A stretch of 6,249 nucleotides of DNA, from assembly GCA_900755085.1 (NCBI GenBank), contig CAAEFF010000148.1, forward strand, positions 1 through 6,249, given 5' to 3'. Both the position numbers and the translations under genes were made by a program. Source of the DNA: an uncultured Streptococcus sp. GTDB taxonomy: Bacteria; Bacillota; Bacilli; Lactobacillales; Streptococcaceae. Under the pieces are notes generated by a model. It worked only from the letters and a program-made list of their open reading frames with translations, ran no database searches and was not told where the DNA came from. This document shows positions 1 through 5,438 of the stretch, piece after piece. Each line of letters starts with the position of its first letter. The stretch's first letter is position 1.

Positions 1-2811
1 CCCCTGCTCCTCTTGGTATTCCTTCAAATCCTGAATCGCAGAAAGATAGGTCGGCAATTGAGAATTCAGGCCATTAAAGAACTTGTCATAGTGAAATTGT
101 GTCAGACTGGACTTATAGTCCACGACTCCGAGGGCTCCCCGATCCCTCAATTGGTCAATACGGTCCACCTTGCCTCGTAGCTGCAGGAGACGGCCATCGG
201 ACAATGGATAAGAGGTGTGGGTACTTCCACCAAAGAGGGTCTCCTCACCGATGGTCTCGATGCCATTCTGCTGGGCGAGGACACGCCCTGTTGTTTTCGC
301 GGTATCAAGAAGCAAGTTGCGAATAAACTCGGTCTCTCCATTTTCTCCATACAATTGCTGGAACTCTGCTTCTTGGCTGGTTTCTCGAATCGCCTCGTTT
401 AAACGCCGATCAAATGCTTGATCGGAGCTATCTTTTAAGACTCGTTCAAAGATCCGGTGCAAGAAATTCCCATGACTGCGGGCGTCTGGCCGGATGGTTT
501 CGTCTTCTTGTAAGCCCAAGACATAGCGCAGATAAAAGGCATACTGGTGCTTGTAGTATTCATTCAAGGCAGAAGCGGATAAGGTCAAGGCTTTGCCTTC
601 TGGATAGAGCACTTGAAGAGTATCCGACTGGAGCTGACGACTCTTCAATTCCGTTGAAATTTGAGGGATCTGGATGCCTTCAGCGTCCAATTTCTTGCGC
701 AAGACCCGCACGGCCACACCCCAAAAGCTGGCTTCTTTAGCAGACAGCTCACTCGTGATCTCTTCTTGATGGAGTTCGATCACGCGCGCTAAGAGGGCTC
801 GGTAGGTCCCAATGTCATCACTCGAAGCTTGCGCTTGTTTGGTCGTCCACTCGATGGCAATGGGCTCCTTGGCCAATTCTAGAAGGTAAGGAGAGACACT
901 ATCTTCCGTTTCATTGACCAAGCTAGGGGCCGATAGGACCAGTTGTTCGGTCGCCGCATTGAGGAGCGAAACCGCCACAAAGCGATTCTTCTTGAGATTT
1001 TCGCTGGTCACCACCTGGAGCTCTGCTCCTTCTTGGGTGGCCTTATTGAGCTGTTGTCGTTCTTCTTCACTGAGAAGCGTGGTATTCTGCGCGATCTTGG
1101 GAAAACGTTCCTGGGTCAGCCCGATCGCGTAGACATAAGGGGCTGTCAAGGGCTCAATCAAGTCATAGGACTGAACCGTCACTACATCGACCGTAGCAGG
1201 AACTGTCCGGTATTGTGACAATTGCATGCCGGATAAGACAAGAGCTAAAAAGTCATCCACTGTCAGTTCTTGGTCCTCAAAAACCAGATTCAATTCTTCT
1301 AAGACGTGTAGGAAGGCCTTCCAGACCTGGTCATAGCGCTCCTGCTCTTCCAAAGCTAGATCCTTGATCAAAGCTTGTAGATTCTGAGAAAGCTGAGCCT
1401 CTTGCAGAAACTCTGTAAAGGCTATTAAGAGTTGGGAAACCTTTTGTTTGCGCTGTGAAAAGAAAGGAACTAAAGGTTCTGCGACGCGTTCTCGGAGGGC
1501 ATTGAGTGCTTCTAGATTAAACTTACCCTGACGATTGCTGGTAAAAGGCTTGTGAAATTTTGCAGCACCCTTTACTTCCGCAAACCGAAGATACTGTTCA
1601 AAAGCATCGACTTCTTCTTGCGTCAGATCACTATAAAGGCCCGTTTTCAACAGATTGATGACATCTTCTGTCTGGAAATTGAACTGCTTGATCCGCCCTA
1701 GCGATTCAATGACCTGAATCAAGGGATGATGGGCCATGGCTTCGCTTCGTCCCAAGTAAAAGGGGATCTGATACTGGTCAAAAATGGTCTTGAGCTGCAG
1801 TTGATAAGCTTCTACATCGCCTAGCAAGACCCGAATATCCCGATAGCGCGCCCCATCATGGAGACGCTGGCGGATGGATTTAGCAACAAATTCCAACTCT
1901 TCTTTTTGAGTATTGGTTTGCCAGAGTTGGACGGCTCTTCGATCTTGCTCCTTGAGCTCATTCTCCACTTGTGAAAAATCGTAGCGTGCTTCTAGCATGC
2001 GGGTGATGCGACTAAAGGAATCTTCGATTGCTTGCCCACAATATTGAGGTTGAACCTGAAAAGTCTTTGCAAGTTGGAGCAGAAAGTCAACACTAGCCTG
2101 ATAGAGATTGCCCACTCTGAAGCTTGCTCGATAGGCTTTTTCACTGGCATAGACCCCGATAACAATCTCCACTCCTTTTCTGTGAAGGAGACCAATCAAG
2201 GCCTCTTCTTCCGCAGAAAAACGCGTGAAGCCATCGACGACGATCGCCACATCCTTCAATTGCTCTTCCAAGTGCCCCTCTTCAACCTGGTTGAGGAAAA
2301 CGGCGATCTTGGACTGGGATTCATACTGGTGCTGGACCAACATCTCAGTGACCGCTTCAAAAATCGCCAAGAGGTCCTCTCTTTTTTCAGCTTCCTCCAG
2401 CAACTCTAAATCTGTAAAATCCATCTGGGCTGCCTGTAATTCATGGTCGAGCTGAACCAGTTGCTGGATAAACTGAGGATCCTTGCGCAGGGCTCCGTAT
2501 ACTTTAAGATCCTGCTCCTTCATTTGGGAAAGAGCTTTAAAAAATAACATGCCTAGTCCGATGTCATCTATGGCTTGCTCCTCAAAAACCTGATTCAGGA
2601 TGAAATAACGGGCCATTTGAGCAAAGCGCGTAACTGTTATGGCAAAAGAAGCCTGACCTTCTAAATAGGACAAGACCTTGGCTTCTTTTTCAAAGGAAAG
2701 AGAGTTAGGTGCAATGTAAAACACACGCTTGCCATCTTCTACTAACCTTACGGCTTCTTGCGTCAGGACCTGGGTCAAGGGGGTCCGAACATCCGTATAG
2801 AGTAATTTCAT
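1..2811 (-). CDS. rexB: RexB, ATP-dependent helicase/nuclease subunit B (AddB type 2), 3' end beyond window
   Basis: RexB pairs with RexA to form the AddAB-type helicase-nuclease that resects double-strand breaks until it meets a Chi site, preparing ends for RecA. The frame is open without a break for 937 codons from the ATG at 2811 to the window edge; streptococcal RexB is about 1,090 residues, so roughly 150 C-terminal residues are missing. The N-terminus (MKLLYTDVRT, then APNSLSFEKE at 34-43) is the RexB form of helicase domain 1, with no Walker A lysine motif, as known for this subunit. VVDGFTRF (191-198) and GLTQERFP (564-571) are AddB landmarks. The C-terminal nuclease domain shows GNFLHRIFE (781-789) and the PD-(D/E)xK core: D883 in GKVDRID, then D898 and K900 in DYKSS. 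Only one cysteine (C258) was seen, so the Fe-S cluster of Bacillus AddB appears absent. An AAAGGAG at 2828-2822 supports the start. rexA would be expected just downstream, outside the window. Confidence 0.97.
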   Translation of the reverse strand, partial: MKLLYTDVRTPLTQVLTQEAVRLVEDGKRVFYIAPNSLSFEKEAKVLSYLEGQASFAITVTRFAQMARYFILNQVFEEQAIDDIGLGMLFFKALSQMKEQDLKVYGALRKDPQFIQQLVQLDHELQAAQMDFTDLELLEEAEKREDLLAIFEAVTEMLVQHQYESQSKIAVFLNQVEEGHLEEQLKDVAIVVDGFTRFSAEEEALIGLLHRKGVEIVIGVYASEKAYRASFRVGNLYQASVDFLLQLAKTFQVQPQYCGQAIEDSFSRITRMLEARYDFSQVENELKEQDRRAVQLWQTNTQKEELEFVAKSIRQRLHDGARYRDIRVLLGDVEAYQLQLKTIFDQYQIPFYLGRSEAMAHHPLIQVIESLGRIKQFNFQTEDVINLLKTGLYSDLTQEEVDAFEQYLRFAEVKGAAKFHKPFTSNRQGKFNLEALNALRERVAEPLVPFFSQRKQKVSQLLIAFTEFLQEAQLSQNLQALIKDLALEEQERYDQVWKAFLHVLEELNLVFEDQELTVDDFLALVLSGMQLSQYRTVPATVDVVTVQSYDLIEPLTAPYVYAIGLTQERFPKIAQNTTLLSEEERQQLNKATQEGAELQVVTSENLKKNRFVAVSLLNAATEQLVLSAPSLVNETEDSVSPYLLELAKEPIAIEWTTKQAQASSDDIGTYRALLARVIELHQEEITSELSAKEASFWGVAVRVLRKKLDAEGIQIPQISTELKSRQLQSDTLQVLYPEGKALTLSASALNEYYKHQYAFYLRYVLGLQEDETIRPDARSHGNFLHRIFERVLKDSSDQAFDRRLNEAIRETSQEAEFQQLYGENGETEFIRNLLLDTAKTTGRVLAQQNGIETIGEETLFGGSTHTSYPLSDGRLLQLRGKVDRIDQLRDRGALGVVDYKSSLTQFHYDKFFNGLNSQLPTYLSAIQDLKEYQEEQG
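781..787 (-). other. Chi-like heptamer GCGCGTG inside rexB
   Basis: The minus strand (the rexB coding strand) reads GCGCGTG here. This is the Chi sequence established for RexAB of Lactococcus lactis, where it attenuates degradation and promotes recombination. I saw no second copy on either strand of the window. The motif is seen directly; its activity in this organism is inferred, and a single 7-mer can occur by chance. Confidence 0.4.
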
Positions 2812-2821
2812 CCGATCCGTT

Positions 2822-2828
2822 CTCCTTT
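2822..2828 (-). promoter_or_regulatory. Ribosome binding site of rexB
   Basis: The minus strand reads AAAGGAG, ending 10 bases before the ATG at 2811. It supports that start codon, which also gives the family-standard N-terminus. Confidence 0.75.
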
Positions 2829-2859
2829 AGGCACTTTCTTGAGAGCTTATTATCTTCTT

Positions 2860-2888
2860 ATTATATCATTTTCGCAGGAGGGACTAAA
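2860..2888 (-). promoter_or_regulatory. rexB promoter with perfect extended -10
   Basis: The minus strand carries TGATATAAT at 2868-2860, a perfect extended -10 (TGnTATAAT). The -35 position, 17 bases upstream at 2888-2883, is TTTAGT, a weak match, as is common when an extended -10 is present. Transcription would start near 2853 and give a short leader before the ribosome binding site. Predicted from sequence only. Confidence 0.7.
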
Positions 2889-2911
2889 GCAAGAAGTCAT
2901 GCTCCTCTTGC
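2889..2911. repeat. Small inverted repeat between the two divergent promoters
   Basis: GCAAGA (2889-2894) and TCTTGC (2906-2911) form a 6-base inverted repeat around an 11-base centre. It lies between the rexB and gpo promoters, touching the -35 region of each. It could be an operator for a regulator acting on either gene, but arms this short may be chance. Confidence 0.25.
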
Positions 2912-2939
2912 CCCAATTTTAGGACATTTGTGCTACAAT
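2909..2939 (+). promoter_or_regulatory. gpo promoter with extended -10
   Basis: TGCTACAAT at 2931-2939 is an extended -10 with one mismatch to TATAAT. A partial -35, TTGCCC at 2909-2914, lies at a long 19-base spacing, so the extended -10 probably carries most of the recognition. Transcription would start near 2946, leaving about 25 bases of leader. Confidence 0.65.
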
Positions 2940-2956
2940 AAAAGCTAAAGAAACAG

Positions 2957-2962
2957 AAAGGA
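2957..2962 (+). promoter_or_regulatory. Ribosome binding site that fixes the gpo start
   Basis: AAAGGA ends 8 bases before the ATG at 2971. The alternative in-frame ATG at 2962 overlaps this site and has no usable Shine-Dalgarno sequence of its own, so 2971 is preferred. Confidence 0.75.
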
Positions 2963-2970
2963 TGATCTCG

Positions 2971-3453
2971 ATGACCAGCATTTATGATTTTTCTTTAGAA
3001 AACCAGCAAGGGGAAGAAATTTCTCTTTCCCACTACCAAGGTAAGGTCCTCATCGTGGTCAATACAGCAACAGGCTGTGGCCTAACCCCGCAATACCAAG
3101 GACTGCAAGATCTCTACCAGCGCTACCAGGAAAAGGGGCTAGAAATCCTAGACATCCCTTGTAACCAATTCATGGGGCAAGCTCCAGGAACTGCAGAAGA
3201 AATCAATAGCTTCTGTAGCCTCAACTACCAGACCACCTTTCCACGATTCGCCAAAGCCAAGGTCAATGGTAAAGAAGCCCTTCCTCTTTATGACTGGCTC
3301 AAAAGCCAAGCAGCTAGACCACTGGGCAAACGCATCGAATGGAACTTCGCAAAATTTGTCATCGACCGACAAGGTCAAGTCGCCCAACGCTTCTCCTCCA
3401 AAACAGAACCAGCTGCTATGGAAGACTTAATCCAAGAATTACTTGATAACTAA
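2971..3453 (+). CDS. gpo: Glutathione peroxidase family protein (cysteine type)
   Basis: A 160-residue cytoplasmic thiol peroxidase that reduces hydrogen peroxide and organic hydroperoxides; bacterial Cys-type members mostly use thioredoxin rather than glutathione. The frame also contains an ATG at 2962, but the ribosome binding site spacing and the family N-terminus (MTSIYDFS) favour 2971. The peroxidatic cysteine is C36 in NTATGCGLTPQY, where animal enzymes carry selenocysteine. The rest of the catalytic tetrad is visible: Q70 in NQFMGQAPG, and W124 and N125 in EWNFAKF. C64 in PCNQF is family-conserved, and C82 in FCSLNYQTTFPRF sits where the resolving cysteine lies in thioredoxin-dependent members. 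The length is normal and the thioredoxin fold appears complete. The gene is divergent from rexB, monocistronic and followed by its own terminator. Its base composition matches rexB, so it belongs to the core part of the window. It is called gpo, basA or bsaA in streptococci. Confidence 0.95.
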   Translation: MTSIYDFSLENQQGEEISLSHYQGKVLIVVNTATGCGLTPQYQGLQDLYQRYQEKGLEILDIPCNQFMGQAPGTAEEINSFCSLNYQTTFPRFAKAKVNGKEALPLYDWLKSQAARPLGKRIEWNFAKFVIDRQGQVAQRFSSKTEPAAMEDLIQELLDN

Positions 3454-3491
3454 AAGACGCTCTGGTTAATCATAAAACTAGAGCGTCTTTT
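3452..3491. terminator. Strong, probably bidirectional intrinsic terminator
   Basis: AAAAGACGCTCT (3452-3463) and AGAGCGTCTTTT (3480-3491) are perfectly complementary. The stem extends four more pairs (3464-3467 with 3476-3479, one of them G-U) around an 8-base AT-rich loop. The right arm ends in TTTT on the plus strand, and the left arm gives the same run on the minus strand, so it can stop gpo from the left and the regulator operon from the right. The left arm starts inside the gpo TAA stop codon. Confidence 0.92.
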
Positions 3492-3563
3492 ATTAATTAA
3501 ATCAATAATAAGTTATTGGTACAACACACAACCAATAGTTTCAAGCAAAAATTTGATAGTAAT
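3492..3563. other. AT-rich convergent spacer, likely edge of accessory segment
   Basis: These 72 bases separate the terminator from the stop codon of the small regulator. They hold no open frame of note. Two small inverted repeats are visible: CAATAA/TTATTG (3503-3508 and 3513-3518) and TATTGG/CCAATA (3514-3519 and 3532-3537). Both are weak and lack a clean T-tract, so they are not called as terminators. Base composition switches here from near half G+C to strongly AT-rich. Confidence 0.4.
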
Positions 3564-4151
3564 TTACTTATAAAAATCCTTCATTAAGTTATTTAAGTCA
3601 GTTTTTAGAATAATCTGCCTATCTTGAGTTAATTGACATTTTTCCTCATGGATTAGTTTTTCTAATATCTTTTCTCCTAATACTCCACCAATATGAAACT
3701 TTCTTTCAGAAAAATCTAAACATAATTTGATATTAGGATTAGACTGATAACCCAACCATTGCTGTATAGCATTACTTCCTGCTTGAGTTAAAGAGTAGCT
3801 GATAGGGGATTCCTGTTCCATTAATTTATTTTGAATAAACCACTCAAATATTGAAACTCCTGCTTTCCCTGCTAAATGGTGAAAACATGTCCGTGCTTCA
3901 CCAAGCTTAATTGCTTGAGGACGTCTAGACAGTTTTGCAATAGCTTGTCTTCCTTGCTCCGTGGTGAGAGTATTATCATTATTTAATTTATAGTAAATTC
4001 GGCCGTAAAAGTTAAATAAAACTATTTTAGGACTAGCCTTTAAAAAAGCAATTTCACTTTTCGATAAAGAACACCCTAAAGTTCTTTCAATCTCATTTTG
4101 GGTGAGAAAACGGTTAGCTGATAAAACCGAGATAATTTGTGACGTTGACAT
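3564..4151 (-). CDS. ArsR-type winged-helix regulator with ARTCxxHLAG C-terminal domain
   Basis: A 195-residue predicted cytoplasmic DNA-binding protein. The first ~56 residues look like a divergent winged helix: a helix-turn-helix candidate at about 14-40 and a wing ending in GRIYYKL (50-56). The C-terminal part carries two signatures I recall from a subgroup of ArsR/SmtB-family regulators: ARTCFHHLAGKAGV (86-99) and CLDFSERKFHIGGVLG (144-159). It lacks the ELCVCDL metal site of classical ArsR. C89, H92, C144 and H153 sit within these signatures and could bind a ligand or metal, which is speculation. The start has AAGGTGG at the right distance. It follows the larger regulator gene by 32 bases and is probably co-transcribed with it. 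It likely represses the divergent pump or its own operon. Assignment to the family is by motif memory, without a search; the ligand is unknown. Confidence 0.75.
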   Translation of the reverse strand: MSTSQIISVLSANRFLTQNEIERTLGCSLSKSEIAFLKASPKIVLFNFYGRIYYKLNNDNTLTTEQGRQAIAKLSRRPQAIKLGEARTCFHHLAGKAGVSIFEWFIQNKLMEQESPISYSLTQAGSNAIQQWLGYQSNPNIKLCLDFSERKFHIGGVLGEKILEKLIHEEKCQLTQDRQIILKTDLNNLMKDFYK

Positions 4152-4160
4152 AGTAGTTCA

Positions 4161-4167
4161 CCACCTT
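4161..4167 (-). promoter_or_regulatory. Ribosome binding site of the small regulator
   Basis: The minus strand reads AAGGTGG, 9 bases before the ATG at 4151. It lies inside the 32-base gap after the upstream gene. No separate promoter was recognised in that gap, consistent with co-transcription. Confidence 0.7.
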
Positions 4168-4183
4168 TTTAATGATTAAAGCC

Positions 4184-5281
4184 TCAATTTTTAAAGAAAT
4201 GGTAGAAATTCGGCATAAGTTGTGTAATGAGCTGTGTTGGCTCATAAAGAACGAATTTTTTAGCTTTAGTTGTCGTTAATAAGTTAGCATCCTTTAAAAT
4301 TTGTAAATGTCTGGATATACTTGAATTACTCATTAATAAAATTTGAGCCAAAGATTGTGTCGTACTTGGTTTATCAATAACATAATTCATAATTTGTAAA
4401 CGGACAGGGTCACTCAAAGCTTTAAAAATAGTAATCAAATTTTCCGGTGTGGAGTTATAGTAACTTGGCTGTTCTGTAATATCATAGGTAATAGCAATTC
4501 CTTGGTTGAAAGATTCAACAAACAGATGAGGCCAAATAAAATAACTTGGTAATAACATAATAGAATCACTATCTTGCAGTTGGATTTCTTGGTCAAAAGG
4601 TTTAATGATGGCCAGCCTGTCCTTTCTCCAATGAATGCGGTCAATTTGCAAATGATTAAACATTTCTTCAAAACCATTTTCCCTTAAAAAAGAAGCTTGA
4701 TGTTGGATTTCTGTTAAGAGCTTTCGTTGAATACCTTTACTTTTCCAAGTTTCATCAAATATTTCTTGGCGGTACCAATCAATAAAAGAGAAAAGATGTT
4801 GATAAACACCAGAGGCATTCTTCCTCAAGTCTATAAGTAACTGATTATCCTCATTCAAAGAAAAATCCTTCCATTCTAATCCTTTTGCTAATGTTGGAAT
4901 GAAGGAATTTTCTCTGTCACTGGACACTTTCTCTAAATGCTCAATTAATTGAATAGTTGGGAATTCATCAAGAAATTTCTTTAAATTTTGTATCTCTTCT
5001 TCAATAGTTGTCGCATGATAGCGAAAATTACAAAGTAAAATAGGAGAAACACCAAGTTCATAAAAAAGTTGAAAATAGTGAAGCTTCTCATAGAAATCAT
5101 CTGTCAATCTATCTTGTATCTCAATAACCCAATCAATATTTGTACCATGATGACGCGGGTTCAATAAGATATGTAAGCTTCTAAAAAGTTCATTTAAGGG
5201 TGAGTACACAAATTGTATCCTTTGTGTTAATGTTTCATCCGTTTTCAGAGCATAGTTACTAAATTGAACTGTAATAGTCAT
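4184..5281 (-). CDS. DUF5937-type regulator with C-terminal ArsR helix-turn-helix
   Basis: A 365-residue predicted cytoplasmic transcription regulator. Residues ~1-250 resemble the DUF5937 region found fused to ArsR domains: YSPLNELFRSLHILLNPRHH (26-45) and LLPSYFIWPHLF (243-254) match its recurring motifs. Residues ~285-350 are a classical ArsR winged helix: FKALSDPVRLQIMNYV (286-301), a recognition-helix segment SNSSISRHLQILKDANLL (318-335) and a wing KAKKFVLYEP (339-348). The metal-binding ELCVCDL motif is absent, and only one cysteine (C84) was seen, so a small-molecule signal is more likely than a thiolate-bound metal. The ATG at 5281 is chosen over the one at 5287 because AAGGA lies 8 bases from the former and only 2 from the latter. 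It is first gene of the minus-strand pair, divergent from the transporter, and probably regulates that pump. Function is inferred from architecture and neighbours; composition is AT-rich like the rest of the right half. Confidence 0.82.
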   Translation of the reverse strand: MTITVQFSNYALKTDETLTQRIQFVYSPLNELFRSLHILLNPRHHGTNIDWVIEIQDRLTDDFYEKLHYFQLFYELGVSPILLCNFRYHATTIEEEIQNLKKFLDEFPTIQLIEHLEKVSSDRENSFIPTLAKGLEWKDFSLNEDNQLLIDLRKNASGVYQHLFSFIDWYRQEIFDETWKSKGIQRKLLTEIQHQASFLRENGFEEMFNHLQIDRIHWRKDRLAIIKPFDQEIQLQDSDSIMLLPSYFIWPHLFVESFNQGIAITYDITEQPSYYNSTPENLITIFKALSDPVRLQIMNYVIDKPSTTQSLAQILLMSNSSISRHLQILKDANLLTTTKAKKFVLYEPTQLITQLMPNFYHFFKN

Positions 5282-5289
5282 GTGCATGT

Positions 5290-5294
5290 TCCTT
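5290..5294 (-). promoter_or_regulatory. Ribosome binding site deciding the start of the DUF5937-ArsR gene
   Basis: The minus strand reads AGAAGGAAC just before two nearby in-frame ATGs. From AAGGA the spacing is 2 bases to the ATG at 5287 and 8 bases to the ATG at 5281, so 5281 is the likely start and two codons are dropped from the longest frame. Confidence 0.7.
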
Positions 5295-5299
5295 CTAAA

Positions 5300-5321
5300 C
5301 GATTCGATATTTTCAGAATCG
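5300..5321. repeat. Inverted repeat CGATTC/GAATCG in the regulator leader
   Basis: CGATTC (5300-5305) and GAATCG (5316-5321) are complementary around a 10-base centre. The right arm overlaps AATCGATT (5317-5324), itself a perfect palindrome. The repeat lies between the predicted transcription start of the regulator operon and its ribosome binding site. It could be a second operator or a small leader hairpin. Only the sequence symmetry is certain. Confidence 0.45.
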
Positions 5322-5341
5322 ATTGATTAAAATTTTATTTC

Positions 5342-5370
5342 ATTGTATCATATTTATAATTTTTAGAAAA
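5342..5370 (-). promoter_or_regulatory. Promoter of the two-regulator operon
   Basis: The minus strand carries TGATACAAT at 5350-5342, an extended -10 with one mismatch to TATAAT. The -35 position 17 bases upstream (5370-5365) is TTTTCT, a weak match. The -10 overlaps the left arm of the long inverted repeat, so binding there should block this promoter. Transcription would start near 5335. Confidence 0.6.
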
Positions 5371-5390
5371 GAGGTTATATTTATGATACA
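5344..5390. promoter_or_regulatory. Long inverted repeat, candidate shared operator
   Basis: TGTATCATA (5344-5352) and TATGATACA (5382-5390) are perfect 9-base inverted arms. Allowing two mismatches, the symmetry extends to 16 bases per arm (5344-5359 with 5375-5390), with a 15-base centre. The left arm covers the regulator -10 box; the inner part holds a plus-strand TATAAT. A further GATAC copy at 5392-5396 follows the right arm with a 7-base period. The position between divergent regulator and pump genes suggests the binding site of one or both ArsR-type proteins. The two arms could each bind a dimer or act together through looping. Regulation is inferred. Confidence 0.65.
5355..5360 (+). 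promoter_or_regulatory. Candidate -10 box of the transporter promoter
   Basis: A perfect TATAAT faces the transporter, but no convincing -35 stands 16-18 bases upstream (5332-5337 is ATTTTA). An alternative -10 is TATGAT at 5382-5387 in the right operator arm. Either choice falls inside the inverted repeat, so repression by occupancy is plausible. The weak -35 suggests low basal expression or need for activation. Confidence 0.4.
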
Positions 5391-5424
5391 CGATACTAAA
5401 CATTTAATTTACACAGCTAAACCC

Positions 5425-5431
5425 AAGGAGG
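5425..5431 (+). promoter_or_regulatory. Consensus ribosome binding site of the transporter
   Basis: AAGGAGG is a full consensus Shine-Dalgarno, 7 bases before the ATG at 5439. It predicts efficient translation once the promoter is released. Confidence 0.9.
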
Positions 5432-5438
5432 AAATTTT

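Noticed and set aside
2032..2409. 125-codon plus-strand frame opposite rexB
   Set aside because: It lies wholly antisense to the unbroken rexB frame, its product has no recognisable features, and no good ribosome binding site was seen. The other plus-strand frames between 99 and 1218 were rejected for the same reason.
2709..2948. 79-codon plus-strand frame running through the rexB start and the divergent promoters
   Set aside because: It overlaps the rexB 5' end and both promoters, and its translation resembles no known protein. It is chance open frame.
2962..2964. Upstream ATG as start of gpo
   Set aside because: It overlaps the AAAGGA ribosome binding site that serves the ATG at 2971, and the extra residues are not part of the family N-terminus.
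3148..3387. 79-codon minus-strand frame inside gpo
   Set aside because: It is antisense to a complete, well-identified peroxidase gene.
3503..3537. Weak hairpins as a dedicated terminator for the regulator operon
   Set aside because: Arms are only 6 AT-rich pairs and no T-tract follows on the minus strand. The strong hairpin at 3452-3491 can serve instead.
4435..4677. 80-codon minus-strand frame within the DUF5937-ArsR gene
   Set aside because: It is an alternative frame of a gene whose own frame shows clear ArsR motifs at its end.
5285..5287. Upstream ATG as start of the DUF5937-ArsR gene
   Set aside because: Only 2 bases separate it from the Shine-Dalgarno core, while the ATG at 5281 has the usual 8-base spacing.
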